NCBI RefSeq assembly: GCF_028473605.1
Contig: NZ_CP097267.1
Coordinates: forward strand, 337,501-401,500
Direction: 5' to 3'
Length of the DNA: 64,000 bases
From: Acidovorax sp. NCPPB 3576
GTDB lineage: Bacteria; Pseudomonadota; Gammaproteobacteria; Burkholderiales; Burkholderiaceae_C
Numbering within the stretch: the first letter of the stretch is position 1; each line of letters opens with the position of its first letter. Of this stretch, positions 40,367 through 49,054 are shown piece by piece. Position numbers and translations under genes: made by a program. Below the pieces are notes generated by a model, which was not told the origin of the DNA, searched no databases, and was given only the letters and a program-made list of their open reading frames with translations.

Positions 40367-40930
40367 CTATTTCGGGGAATCGTGATCTTCACCAGGCAGC
40401 TGGCCTTTTGGATATCCGTGCGGACTTGTGATGATCGTTCCCCACTCTTGCAGCGCTTCGGCAAGAGCGCTATCGGTTGCTGCCGTGGGCGCGTCCTGAG
40501 CAAAGGCTTCAAGGGCGGCATTGCTCGATTTTGCAATTACCCCATCGGCCGTCTTCACGTAAATGAATTCGATCAAATTCCTGCGGGAATCCTCGTGTGC
40601 CGATGCGGGCACAAAAAGATGAACGTTTGCCCGTGGGCCCAAGCGTATGGGGAGATGATGTCCAGAAACGCGAGAAGGGTGAAAGACTCCGTGTGTGGTG
40701 CCGCGTCCATAAATGAAGCCCATCTCTGCGATGGACACCTCAAAAGCACTGAGGTTTGTAACATTCAGCGAAAGCCGATAACCCCCCAAGTGCAATCTGG
40801 CAATTGAAGGCTCAACCTTAATACGAGCTTGGTCACGTCGTCGCTCGTGCATGAAGTTGAATGTTCCTATTGCTGCTGCATAAGTAGCTATGGCGAGCGT
40901 GCCCCAATCAAGGATTACCTTGGCGTCCAT
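40367..40930 (-). CDS. Membrane-anchored protein, probable lysogenic conversion gene
   Basis: 187 residues from the ATG at 40930 (GGGAGG upstream). An N-terminal membrane segment (ILDWGTLAIATYAAAIGTFN) is followed by a beta-rich domain (LHLGGYRLSLNVTNLSAFEV) and an acidic tail. It is the only minus-strand gene in the late region, so it is probably expressed from the lysogen as a moron. The ribosome binding site lies in a stable hairpin. ATG 40966 is an alternative start inside that hairpin. Confidence 0.65.
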   Translation of the reverse strand: MDAKVILDWGTLAIATYAAAIGTFNFMHERRRDQARIKVEPSIARLHLGGYRLSLNVTNLSAFEVSIAEMGFIYGRGTTHGVFHPSRVSGHHLPIRLGPRANVHLFVPASAHEDSRRNLIEFIYVKTADGVIAKSSNAALEAFAQDAPTAATDSALAEALQEWGTIITSPHGYPKGQLPGEDHDSPK

Positions 40931-40933
40931 GCC

Positions 40934-40983
40934 GCCCTCCCGGCGATGGTTGTGTGAGAACTCCATCGTAAAGCCGGGAGGGC
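40934..40983 (-). promoter_or_regulatory. Hairpin covering the ribosome binding site of the moron gene
   Basis: GCCCTCCCGGC (40934-40944) pairs perfectly with GCCGGGAGGGC (40973-40983), and GATGG/CCATC adds an inner stem. On the minus strand the Shine-Dalgarno GGGAGG lies in the 3' arm, ten bases before the ATG. Confidence 0.6.
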
Positions 40984-41031
40984 AGCCCTTCCGAAATCCC
41001 GCAACCAACTGACACGTTGCCCGCTCGGGGC

Positions 41032-41166
41032 ATGCGTGAAGGCAAGCGTGGCCCCCAGCGCACCGCGGGCAAACGGACGCATCCCTTCGCAGCGTCAGCA
41101 CCAACAGCCCGTAACCTCCCGGGCCGCTGGCGTTGCGAAGGGCTCTACTTCGGAGACCCCGTATGA
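41032..41166 (+). CDS. Possible small late protein, 44 residues
   Basis: The frame starts MREGKRGPQRTAGKRTHPFA and ends CEGLYFGDPV, with its TGA overlapping the ATG of the next gene (ATGA). There is no good ribosome binding site, and a large inverted repeat (41083-41142, 15 of 17 bases paired) lies inside it. The coupling is the main reason to list it. Confidence 0.35.
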   Translation: MREGKRGPQRTAGKRTHPFAASAPTARNLPGRWRCEGLYFGDPV

Positions 41167-41408
41167 ACGACTACCTGATCGCCGCATCCGTCGCCATCGC
41201 TGCCACCCCCATCGCCGGCGGCGCTTGGCTGCTGTGGCGTGCTCGCAAGAGGCGCGATGAGGCGGCCATGCATGCCAGGTTTGAGCGGGAGACGCGGGGC
41301 TACGTGCACCGCGGCGAGGGCATCTTGCCGGTGGCGCTGGTTGCCGACGCGGGGAGCGTGGATGCCGGTAGCTGCGATGGCGGATCCTCCTGCTCGGCCT
41401 TGGACTGA
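41163..41408 (+). CDS. Small membrane protein of the late region
   Basis: 81 residues: one N-terminal membrane segment (YLIAASVAIAATPIAGGAWL) and a charged cytoplasmic part ending in Ser/Cys/Asp-rich sequence. It starts MNDYLIAASV. Its stop overlaps the HNH start by one base (TGATG). A holin or connector role cannot be decided from sequence. Confidence 0.6.
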   Translation: MNDYLIAASVAIAATPIAGGAWLLWRARKRRDEAAMHARFERETRGYVHRGEGILPVALVADAGSVDAGSCDGGSSCSALD

Positions 41409-41761
41409 TGGCCACTCGCCCTCGCATCCCCGCCGCTGCTACCCGCATCAATATGGCCCAGGCCACGAGGATGCAGCAGGCGCCACGCATCGGGGCAACC
41501 TACCGCGACCGAGGTAGAGGCAGACAGGAGGCCCGGCTGCGCATCTGGCTGCGGGATGGCCCCAACTGCAAGGGCTGCGGCAAGCTGATCGACATCACGC
41601 CCGGCACGCCGGACCCCTTCGAGCTGGATCACACGGTCCCACTCTGGAAGGGTGGCAAGGACGCCGACCACAACCGCCAGTGCCTGTGCCCGGAATGCCA
41701 TGACGCCAAGACCAGGGGCGAGGCGGGGGAGCGGGCGCAGGCTGGATACCCAAAGGATTGA
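41408..41761 (+). CDS. HNH endonuclease near the terminase
   Basis: 117 residues with the zinc-binding HNH core: NCKGCGKLIDITPGTPDPFE, LDHTVPLWKGG, DHNRQCLCPECHDAKT. HNH proteins next to terminase genes assist cleavage of cos DNA in HK97-like phages, so a packaging role is likely. It overlaps the previous gene by one base. Confidence 0.88.
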   Translation: MATRPRIPAAATRINMAQATRMQQAPRIGATYRDRGRGRQEARLRIWLRDGPNCKGCGKLIDITPGTPDPFELDHTVPLWKGGKDADHNRQCLCPECHDAKTRGEAGERAQAGYPKD

Positions 41762-41763
41762 CC

Positions 41764-42120
41764 ATGAAGAAGTGCAAGCAAGCCATCGCCGCCCTAGTGA
41801 TTCACACCTTCGTTTGCACGATGCTCTACCTATGGAAGGTGCTCGGCGTCGCTGGCGCAGGCAATATGCTGATGGCGTGGTGCGCGCTGAACCTGGCTGG
41901 CGGTATCGGCTTGGTGCTGACCCACAAGGACACCGAACCCCCAACGCCCGCGGCGCTTCCCTTCGGCATCGCCCGCATCCTGTACCTGAGCGAAATGGCC
42001 GTGCTCCTGTGGTTCGGCCACTGGGTGATGTTCCTGTGCCTGGGCTTCACCTGGCTCATGTCGGCCGGATCGAACAAGCGTCGTCGGGATCATTGGGCGG
42101 CACAGGCTGCGAAGGTCTGA
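41764..42120 (+). CDS. Polytopic membrane protein
   Basis: 118 residues with about four hydrophobic segments (AIAALVIHTFVCTMLYLW, MLMAWCALNLAGGIGLVL, ILYLSEMAVLLWFG, VMFLCLGFTWLM). It follows the HNH stop by two bases. Small polytopic proteins in late operons can be holins, but position before terminase is unusual for one. Family not recognised. Confidence 0.6.
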   Translation: MKKCKQAIAALVIHTFVCTMLYLWKVLGVAGAGNMLMAWCALNLAGGIGLVLTHKDTEPPTPAALPFGIARILYLSEMAVLLWFGHWVMFLCLGFTWLMSAGSNKRRRDHWAAQAAKV

Positions 42121-42122
42121 CC

Positions 42123-42398
42123 ATGGCATCCATCCGAAGCATCCGCGAACGCGGGCAATTGGCGCTTCGCCGTGGGCGGGCTTTCGACTGGGCTTTGAAG
42201 CGGCTCGGCTCCGGCCTTCGATCCGCCACGCTTGAAGCGTTCTCCATGCAAATCCCCGAACGGGTTCGCGGCCTGATTGATGGCTGTGGCGCTCAGACCG
42301 CTGTCGGCGCCGTGTCCATGCTGACCCCAGACGGTTGGAAGGTTCTCGGCATCACCACTGGTCCCTTGGCCCTGGGAGGCGCTCCAGCGGCCGCCTGA
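42123..42398 (+). CDS. Hypothetical late protein
   Basis: 91 residues, basic N-terminus (MASIRSIRERGQLALRRGRA) and a neutral C-terminal half. It starts two bases after the previous stop in the pattern TGACCATG also used by the gene before. No recognised domain. Confidence 0.5.
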   Translation: MASIRSIRERGQLALRRGRAFDWALKRLGSGLRSATLEAFSMQIPERVRGLIDGCGAQTAVGAVSMLTPDGWKVLGITTGPLALGGAPAAA

Positions 42399-42566
42399 CG
42401 CGACGCAGGGGCATCGTGAGCCGGTAGGAAAGGCAGAAGGGCAGGGGGGTGGGCGAAACCTTGAGAGGCTTGCCCCTGGATACCGCCCTGTTCCGCACGC
42501 GCGGAAAAAATCCCCTGCGTATGAATTCCGGAGGGGCGAAATTCAAAGAATTCAAAGGAGGCCGCC
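42399..42566. other. Gap before terminase, candidate cos region
   Basis: 168 bases without a gene. It contains GC-rich runs (AGGGCAGGGGGGTGGG near 42437-42452) and GAATTC-type repeats (42520-42553) before AAAGGAGG of the terminase small subunit. cos sites of HK97-like phages lie next to the terminase and HNH genes, so the packaging site may be here. No specific cos motif is recognised. Confidence 0.35.
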
Positions 42567-42989
42567 ATGCCCAGAGGTGGTGCGCGACCTGGTGCGGGCC
42601 GCCCGAAAAAATCTGCACCGGCTGACGCGCCGAAGCCGGCGGAGCCAGCGAAGAAGCGGGCGCCCCGCAAGCCAGCGTCAGCGCCGGCGGTTGACGCGGA
42701 GGGCTTCAAGACCGATCCGAACTGGCCCTTCGGGCAGGAGAGGCCGCCGCCCCCGAAGGACCTAAGCGAGCTGACCCCACTGGAATTTCTCCTGCAGGTC
42801 ATGCGGGACGAGGTTGAGGACAAGAGGACGCGGATTCAGGCGGCGCAGCTCGCCGCTCCGTACGTCCACCCCAAGAAGGGCGAGAGCGGCAAGAAGGATG
42901 AGAAGCAGGCCGCGGCCAAGCAGGTTGCGAGTCGGTTCGCCGCCGGCGCGCCGCCGAAGTTGGTCGCCGCTGGCGGGAAGAAGGTGTAA
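42567..42989 (+). CDS. terS: Terminase small subunit
   Basis: 140 residues. Start MPRGGARPGAGRPKKSAPAD is the basic N-terminal signature of many phage small terminases. A Pro/Lys linker follows, then the helical TPLEFLLQVMRDEVEDKRTR with IQAAQLAAPYVHPK. AAAGGAGG precedes the ATG. It recognises phage DNA for packaging and is followed three bases later by the large subunit. Confidence 0.85.
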   Translation: MPRGGARPGAGRPKKSAPADAPKPAEPAKKRAPRKPASAPAVDAEGFKTDPNWPFGQERPPPPKDLSELTPLEFLLQVMRDEVEDKRTRIQAAQLAAPYVHPKKGESGKKDEKQAAAKQVASRFAAGAPPKLVAAGGKKV

Positions 42990-42992
42990 CGC

Positions 42993-44678
42993 ATGGAATG
43001 GACGACAGCCTGCGTCGATTGGGAGAGCAGGCTGGTCGAGGGCCGTTCGATCATCCCGGCGCCGATATACCGCGACGAGGCCGAGGCTGCGCTGGCCATC
43101 TTTCGCGAGCTGAAGGTAGTGGACTTGCCCGGCAAACCCACTTTCGGCGAATGCTCGGAGCAGTGGGTCTTCGACTTCGTGGCTGCAATTTTTGGCGCGT
43201 ACGACGCCGAGACCGGCCAGCAGCTGATCCGTGAATACGGCCTGCTGATCTCGAAGAAGAACACGAAATCGACCATCGCCGCCGGCATCATGCTGACGGC
43301 GCTGATCCTGTGCTGGCGCGAGGACGAGGAACACCTGATCCTGGCGCCGACGAAAGAGGTGGCTGACAACAGCTTCAAGCCGGCGGCCGGGATGATCCGG
43401 GCCGACGAAGAGCTCTCCGCGCTGTTCCACGTCCAGGGCCACGTGCGCACCATCACCCATCGCCTGAACGGCAACAGCCTGAAGGTGGTGGCGGCCGACA
43501 CGGACACGGTGTCAGGCAAGAAGTCCGGCAAGGTGCTGGTGGACGAGCTCTGGCTGTTCGGCAAGCGCGGCAACGCCGAAGGCATGTTTCTGGAGGCGCT
43601 GGGCGGCCAGGTCTCGCGCGACGAGGGTTGGGTCATCTTCCTGACCACCCAGAGCGACGAACCGCCGGCGGGCGTGTTCAAGGAGAAGCTGGGCTACTGG
43701 CGCGACATCCGGGACGGCGTGATCGTCAATCCCAAGGTTCTGGGCGTGCTGTACGAGTTCCCGGCCAAGATGGTCGAGCGCAAGGAATACCTGGCGCGCG
43801 AGAACTTCTACATCACCAACCCGAACATCGGCAAGTCGGTGAGCGCCGAGTGGCTGGCCGACAAGCTGCTGGAGAACCAGACCAAGACGGACGGCACCTA
43901 CCAGCAGTTCCTGGCCAAGCACCTGAACGTCGAGATCGGGCTGAACCTGCGCAGCGACCGCTGGCTGGGCGCGGACTTCTGGGAAGCCGCGGCAATCCCG
44001 GTGTTCACGCTGGAGGAACTGCTTGAGCGCTGCGAGGTGGCCACCATCGGCATTGACGGCGGCGGGCTGGACGACATGCTGGGCCTGGCAGTGGTCGGGC
44101 GCGAGATCGGCACCGGCCGCTGGCTGGTCTGGACGCGCGCCTGGCTGCACCCGATTGCGCTGGAGCGCCGCAAGTCCGAGGAATCGCGCTACCGCGACTT
44201 TGCGAAGCAGGGCGACTTGGTGCTGGCGGAGCAGGTGGGCAAGGACATCGCCGATGTGATTGCCATCGTGTCGCAGGTCGTGGAATCCGGCCTGCTGGAC
44301 AAGGCGGGCGTGGACCGCGCGGGGCTCGGAGGCATCTACGACGCGCTGGTGGGCACCAAGGACGAGCCCGGTCCTGTGAAAGAGGACCAGGTGGTGGGCA
44401 TCCCGCAGGGGTGGCAGCTGCAAGGCGCCATCAAAACGGCCGAGCGCCACCTGGCCGCCAAGAAGCTGGTGCATGGCGGGCGGGCGCTGATGGCTTGGTG
44501 CGTAGGAAACGCGAAGGTGGTTGCGGTCGGCAATGCTATTTCGATCACCAAACAGGCCAGTGGTTTCGCCAAGATCGACCCGCTCATGGCCCTGTTCGAC
44601 GCCATCTACCTGATGGCACTCAACCCGAAGGCGAGAGGCCGCTCTGTGTATGAAGAGCGCGGCTTCCGCTACCTGTAA
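42993..44678 (+). CDS. terL: Terminase large subunit
   Basis: 561 residues. The ATPase part has the Walker A-like loop LLISKKNTKSTIAAGIML, Walker B GKVLVDELWLFG and the coupling motif FLTTQSDEPP. The C-terminal nuclease part has ATIGIDGGGLDDMLGLAVVG with the catalytic Asp, and a later acidic cluster. It is the HK97-type packaging motor. Complete and without frameshift. Confidence 0.95.
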   Translation: MEWTTACVDWESRLVEGRSIIPAPIYRDEAEAALAIFRELKVVDLPGKPTFGECSEQWVFDFVAAIFGAYDAETGQQLIREYGLLISKKNTKSTIAAGIMLTALILCWREDEEHLILAPTKEVADNSFKPAAGMIRADEELSALFHVQGHVRTITHRLNGNSLKVVAADTDTVSGKKSGKVLVDELWLFGKRGNAEGMFLEALGGQVSRDEGWVIFLTTQSDEPPAGVFKEKLGYWRDIRDGVIVNPKVLGVLYEFPAKMVERKEYLARENFYITNPNIGKSVSAEWLADKLLENQTKTDGTYQQFLAKHLNVEIGLNLRSDRWLGADFWEAAAIPVFTLEELLERCEVATIGIDGGGLDDMLGLAVVGREIGTGRWLVWTRAWLHPIALERRKSEESRYRDFAKQGDLVLAEQVGKDIADVIAIVSQVVESGLLDKAGVDRAGLGGIYDALVGTKDEPGPVKEDQVVGIPQGWQLQGAIKTAERHLAAKKLVHGGRALMAWCVGNAKVVAVGNAISITKQASGFAKIDPLMALFDAIYLMALNPKARGRSVYEERGFRYL

Positions 44679-44686
44679 GGACCAGC

Positions 44687-45931
44687 ATGGGCATGTTCGA
44701 CTTTCTCCGCCGGGGCGCCTCGGCGGAGGCGCCGCCGCGTCCGCGCGCGGAGGCAACCAGCACCATCACGTTCACCGGGATGGACGACCCGGCACTGCTG
44801 GAGTTCATCCGCAACGGGCAGCGCAGCTCGGAAATCACCATGCTGCGCAACACCGCGGCGCTGCGGTGCCTGACCCTGATCAGCAACGGGCTGGGCATGC
44901 TGCCCACGAACCTCTATCGCTCAGGCGACGACAAGGAAATCGCCAAGGATCACTCCGCCTACAAGCTTCTGCGCGTGAAGCCGAACCCCTGGCAGACGCC
45001 CATGGAGTTCAAGAGCCAGATGCAGGTACTGCTGGAGACCGAGGGCAACGCATACGCCCGCGTGATCCGCGCAGCGGGCCGGCCGATCCACCTGATCCCA
45101 TTCGAGAAGGGCCGGGTCGATCCGAAGCTGGGCAGCAACTTCCGCATGCAGTACCGCTGCCAGACGGAAAACGGCGGCCAGATCACGTTGGACCAGGACG
45201 AAATCCTGCACGTGCGCGACCTCTCGCTCGACGGCGTGACGGGGCTCTCCCGCCGCAAGCTGTCCACCGAGGTGTTCGAGCTGGCCCAGGGCGCGCAGCG
45301 CGCCGCGTCGCGGGTCTTCGAGAAGGGCGTGATGGCGGGCGGCGCGATCGAGGTGAAGGAGGCGCTCTCCGACAAGGCGTATGAGCGCATGCGCAGCTCC
45401 CTCGACAACGACCACGCCGGCTCGGAAAACGCCGGCAAGTGGATGCTGCTGGAAGAGGGCGCAACGGCCGCGAAGTGGTCATCCACTGGCCGCGACGCAC
45501 AGCACATCGAGAACCGCAACTTCCAGATCGAGGAAGTCGCCCGCCTTTACGGCACGCCTCGGCCTCTTCTGATGATGGATGACACCAGTTGGGGCTCTGG
45601 CATCGAGCAACTGGCCATCTTCTTCGTGCAGTACACGCTGGCGCCGCGCTTCGTCTCCTGGGAGCAGGCGCTGGAGAGATCGCTTCTGACGGACGCCGAG
45701 AGGGGCAACTTCTACTTCAAGTTCAACGAGCGCGCGCTGATGCGCGGCACGCTGAAAGACCAGGCCGACTACTTCGCCAAGGCGCTTGGCGCTGGCGGGC
45801 ACCAGCCCTGGCACACCGCCAACGAAGTCCGCGACTTGGCCGACTACCCCGCCGACCCGAACGCCAAGTTCGACACCCTGGGCGATCCCTCGGGAAAGAA
45901 AGCACCCAATGAGCCTGACAAAACTCCCTGA
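44687..45931 (+). CDS. Phage portal protein, HK97 family
   Basis: 414 residues: LMTLR-type core LRNTAALRCLTLISNGLGML, NPWQTPMEFKSQMQVLLETE, and the clip/stem region YGTPRPLLMMDDTSWGSGIE. The portal ring is the DNA entry pore and head-tail junction. AAGGACCAGC precedes the ATG. The next gene starts 23 bases before its stop. Confidence 0.95.
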   Translation: MGMFDFLRRGASAEAPPRPRAEATSTITFTGMDDPALLEFIRNGQRSSEITMLRNTAALRCLTLISNGLGMLPTNLYRSGDDKEIAKDHSAYKLLRVKPNPWQTPMEFKSQMQVLLETEGNAYARVIRAAGRPIHLIPFEKGRVDPKLGSNFRMQYRCQTENGGQITLDQDEILHVRDLSLDGVTGLSRRKLSTEVFELAQGAQRAASRVFEKGVMAGGAIEVKEALSDKAYERMRSSLDNDHAGSENAGKWMLLEEGATAAKWSSTGRDAQHIENRNFQIEEVARLYGTPRPLLMMDDTSWGSGIEQLAIFFVQYTLAPRFVSWEQALERSLLTDAERGNFYFKFNERALMRGTLKDQADYFAKALGAGGHQPWHTANEVRDLADYPADPNAKFDTLGDPSGKKAPNEPDKTP

Positions 45932-46748
45932 GATCCGCGCCGATCACCGCCTGGGCGCCGCGCAATTCGACGCTCGGCCGGATGCGCTGGAGCGTTGGCA
46001 GCCGGAGGTGCGCGCCGCGACCGAGGGCGACAACGCCATCTCCATCTACGACGCCATCGGCGAGAGCTGGGACGGCACCGGCGTGACTTCCAAGCGGATC
46101 GGCGCAGCGCTGCGCTCAATCGGCGCAGGCAAGGACGTGACGGTCAACCTGAACTCCCCGGGCGGCGACTTCTTCGAGGGCGTGGCCATCTACAACCTGC
46201 TGCGCCAGCACGATGGCAAGGTGACGGTGCGCGTGATGGGCTTGGCAGCCTCGGCCGCGTCGGTCATCGCCATGGCGGGCGACGAGATCCTGATGGGCGA
46301 CGGCGCCTTCCTCATGGTGCACAACGCCTGGGCGGTGGCCGTTGGCAACCGGCACGACATGCGCGACGCCGCCGACCGGCTGGAACCCTTCGATGTCTCC
46401 ATGGCGAGCGTCTACGCCGCGCGGGCGGGCATCTCCGTTGCGGAGGCGGCAGCCCTGATGGACAAGGAAACGTGGATCGGCGCCGCGCAGGCGGTCGAGG
46501 ACGGCTTCGCCACGGGCCTGATCGACAGCAAAGACATCACGAAGAACGCCAGCGCGCATGTCGAGCGCAAGACGCTGGCGCTCGTGGAGGCCTCCATGGC
46601 GCGCGCGGGGCACTCCCGCGCGGTTCGCCGTGATGCCTTCAAAGCCCTTTTCTCTGGCAAGCCGGGCGCTGCCGAAGAAACCGCCATGCCGGGCGCTGGC
46701 GAAGCCGCAGCACTGCTGCAATCCCTCACCAACTCCCTGAAAGTTTGA
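45909..46748 (+). CDS. ClpP-like prohead protease
   Basis: 279 residues from ATG 45909. Serine protease fold of ClpP/SppA type: VNLNSPGGDFFEGVAIYNLL, nucleophile Ser in GLAASAASVIAMAGDEI, His in FLMVHNAWAVAVGN, and an Asp further on. It probably cuts the scaffold domain of the capsid protein encoded next. The C-terminal 60 residues are a flexible tail. Confidence 0.9.
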   Translation: MSLTKLPEIRADHRLGAAQFDARPDALERWQPEVRAATEGDNAISIYDAIGESWDGTGVTSKRIGAALRSIGAGKDVTVNLNSPGGDFFEGVAIYNLLRQHDGKVTVRVMGLAASAASVIAMAGDEILMGDGAFLMVHNAWAVAVGNRHDMRDAADRLEPFDVSMASVYAARAGISVAEAAALMDKETWIGAAQAVEDGFATGLIDSKDITKNASAHVERKTLALVEASMARAGHSRAVRRDAFKALFSGKPGAAEETAMPGAGEAAALLQSLTNSLKV

Positions 46749-46750
46749 CC

Positions 46751-48088
46751 ATGAAGAAGTCTCTCGTGTCCCTGGCGGCTGTGGCCGCCATGCTCTCCAT
46801 CGCCGCCGGCTCGGCCCACGCGATGGCTCTCCAGAAGGTGGCCGACTTGGCCGCCGCGCAGCCCGTGCCCCGAGGCATCCTGGCCGTGCGCGCCGACGCC
46901 GGCACCAGCCCTGGCGAAATCAAAGCCCTCGTGGAAGGCATGAATAAGGCGTTCGCCGACTTCAAGGCTGAGCACACCCGTCAACTGGACGAGATCAAGG
47001 CCAGCCGCTCCGGCGCGGACCAGGAGGCGGCGATCCAGAAGATCAACGCCCACCTCGATCGGCTGCAGAAGGAAACCGAAGACGCCCACACCAAGCTCGC
47101 CTCGGCCCAGATGGGTGCGGGCGAGAAGACCGTGGTGGACAAGGAATACAGTGCCGCGTTCCGCGCACACTTCGCGCGCGGTGAAGTTCAGGCGTCGCTG
47201 AACAAGGGCGTGGCCACCGAAGGCGGTTACCTGGCACCTGTCGAATGGGACCGCTCCATCACAGACCGCCTGATCGAAGTCTCTCCGATCCGCAGCATCG
47301 CCTCAGTGCAGTCGATTTCGACGGCTGGCTACACCAAGCTGTTCAACAACCGCGGCGCCACGTCCGGGTGGGTGGGCGAGACCGCTGCGCGGCCGCAGAC
47401 CAACACGCCGACGTTCAGCCCGCTGACGTTCAAGCCGGGCGAGCTGTACGCCAACCCGGCCGCCACGCAGCAACTGCTGGACGACTCGGAGATCAACCTG
47501 GAATCCTGGCTCGCCAACGAAGTGGAGACCGAGTTCGCCTATCAGGAGGGTATCGCCTTCCTGAGCGGCACCGGTGCCAACGATCGCCCGAACGGCCTGC
47601 TGACGTACGTCACCGGTGGCACCAACGCAGCCACGCACCCCTGGGGTGACATCAAGACGGTGGGCTCTGGCGCGGTGGGTGCGATCACAGCGGATTCGTT
47701 GATCGATCTGATCTACGCGCTGCCCGACGAGTACACCGCCAATGCGCGCTTCGTGCTGAACCGCACCGCCCAGGGCGTGATCCGCAAGCTGAAGGACGGC
47801 CAGGGCAACTACCTGTGGCAGCCCAGCTATGTGGCGGGCCAGCCGGCCACCATCGCCGGCTACCCCGTGACCACCGTGGCCGGCATGCCCAACATCGCGG
47901 CCAACGCCATCGTGGCGCTGTTCGGCGACTTCAAGCGCGGCTACCAGATCGTGGATCGCACTGGTGTGCGCGTCCTGCGCGATCCGTACACCAACAAGCC
48001 GTTCGTGCAGTTCTACACGACCAAGCGCGTGGGTGGCGGTCTGCTGAACCCTGACGTGATCAAGGCCTTGAAGGTCAACGCAGCCTGA
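46751..48088 (+). CDS. Major capsid protein, HK97 fold, with signal-peptide-like N-terminus
   Basis: 445 residues. Residues 50-120 form the coiled delta/scaffold region. The rest is an HK97-type shell protein (GVATEGGYLAPVEWDRSITD, WVGETAARPQTNTPTFSPLT, NRTAQGVIRKLKDGQGNYLW). The first 25 residues, MKKSLVSLAAVAAMLSIAAG then SAHA-M, look exactly like a Sec signal peptide, which is strange for a cytoplasmic head protein. The protease would remove this part with the scaffold. Confidence 0.93.
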   Translation: MKKSLVSLAAVAAMLSIAAGSAHAMALQKVADLAAAQPVPRGILAVRADAGTSPGEIKALVEGMNKAFADFKAEHTRQLDEIKASRSGADQEAAIQKINAHLDRLQKETEDAHTKLASAQMGAGEKTVVDKEYSAAFRAHFARGEVQASLNKGVATEGGYLAPVEWDRSITDRLIEVSPIRSIASVQSISTAGYTKLFNNRGATSGWVGETAARPQTNTPTFSPLTFKPGELYANPAATQQLLDDSEINLESWLANEVETEFAYQEGIAFLSGTGANDRPNGLLTYVTGGTNAATHPWGDIKTVGSGAVGAITADSLIDLIYALPDEYTANARFVLNRTAQGVIRKLKDGQGNYLWQPSYVAGQPATIAGYPVTTVAGMPNIAANAIVALFGDFKRGYQIVDRTGVRVLRDPYTNKPFVQFYTTKRVGGGLLNPDVIKALKVNAA

Positions 48089-48130
48089 TGGCGGGGGCGG
48101 GCTGCTGCCCGCCCTGCACGGAGAACACCC

Positions 48131-48376
48131 ATGAAAGCAATCAAGGAATTCCAGGGCGTGCCCAACGGCGAGATCTACCCGGTGACGTACGCGCCCGGCG
48201 ACGAGGTCCCGCCCGAACTGCATGCCACGGCGCGCTACTTCGGCGGCGAGGCCAGCACCGCTGGCCCTGCGGACCTCACGATCCCCGAGATCAAGGCCAA
48301 GCTGGACGAGCTGAAGATTGAGCACAAGTCCGGCATGTCCAAGGCCGAACTGCTGGCCCTGCTGCCCAAGGACTGA
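48131..48376 (+). CDS. Small head-region protein with HeH/SAP-like C-terminus
   Basis: 81 residues: a beta part (MKAIKEFQGVPNGEIYPVTY) and a C-terminal helix-extended-helix segment (IPEIKAKLDELKIEHKSGMS-KAELLALL) as in HeH/LEM or SAP domains that bind nucleic acid. GGAGAACACCC precedes the ATG. It lies between capsid and connector genes, so a head decoration or DNA-contact role is likely. Confidence 0.7.
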   Translation: MKAIKEFQGVPNGEIYPVTYAPGDEVPPELHATARYFGGEASTAGPADLTIPEIKAKLDELKIEHKSGMSKAELLALLPKD

Positions 48377-48378
48377 GC

Positions 48379-48723
48379 ATGTCCCTTGTGTCTCTGGACC
48401 AGGGCCTGGCGCACCTGCGGGCCGACGCCGGCGATGAGGACGACCTGATCGCCCTCTACCTTGGCGCGGCCGAGCAGTCGGTGGTCGATTACCTAAATCG
48501 CCAGGTGTTCGCCGACCAGGCCGCCATGGACGCCGCCGTGACCGCTGGCACTGCGGGGCTTCACCCCATGGTGACGAACAAGGCGGTAGAGGCGGCGATC
48601 CTGATGACGCTGGGGCACCTCTACGCAAACCGCGAGCAGGTGGCGATCGGTGTGTCGGTGGCTGAGATGCCATTTGGCCCCCGGTCGCTCCTGCGCCCGC
48701 ATCGCATCTTTCCGGGGTTTTGA
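48379..48723 (+). CDS. Head-tail connector protein (gp6-like)
   Basis: 114 residues with the usual helical start LDQGLAHLRADAGDEDDLIA and LYLGAAEQSVVDYLNRQVF, then VEAAILMTLGHLYANREQV, the pattern of HK97 gp6-type connectors (DNA packaging/adaptor ring). It begins two bases after the previous stop. Confidence 0.85.
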   Translation: MSLVSLDQGLAHLRADAGDEDDLIALYLGAAEQSVVDYLNRQVFADQAAMDAAVTAGTAGLHPMVTNKAVEAAILMTLGHLYANREQVAIGVSVAEMPFGPRSLLRPHRIFPGF

Positions 48724-48724
48724 A

Positions 48725-49054
48725 ATGCTCGCTGCAGGATCACTCAATCGACGGATCACCATCCAGAAGCCGGGGCAGTTGCACGATGAGTGGGGCTCCC
48801 CAATCCCGGGCTCCGAGAACTGGGTCGAGGTGGCCAAGCCCTGGGCGAGCATCAAGAACCTGAGCGGCTTGGGCGCTATCAAGGCTGACGCGCAAGCCTC
48901 TGTTGTGAAGACGTCCATCCGCATCCGTTACCGCACCGACATCACTGCCGGCATGCGTGCGCTGCACGGAGCTACGGTGTACGACATCAATGCGGTGCTG
49001 CCGGACGAAGCTCGGCGCGAGCACGTCGACCTGGTTTGCGAGGTGAAGAAATGA
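48725..49054 (+). CDS. Head closure protein
   Basis: 109 residues. MLAAGSLNRRITIQKPGQLH, later WVEVAKPWASIKNLSG and VKTSIRIRYRTDITAGMR, is the stopper/head-closure family (gp7/SPP1 gp16-like). ATG 48725 is right after the connector stop and gives the family N-terminus. Coupled to the next gene by ATGA. Confidence 0.88.
   Translation: MLAAGSLNRRITIQKPGQLHDEWGSPIPGSENWVEVAKPWASIKNLSGLGAIKADAQASVVKTSIRIRYRTDITAGMRALHGATVYDINAVLPDEARREHVDLVCEVKK

Noticed and set aside
40232..40807. 191-codon plus frame after the phage tRNAs
   Set aside because: It begins inside the tRNA-like gene and runs antisense to the better-supported membrane protein gene.
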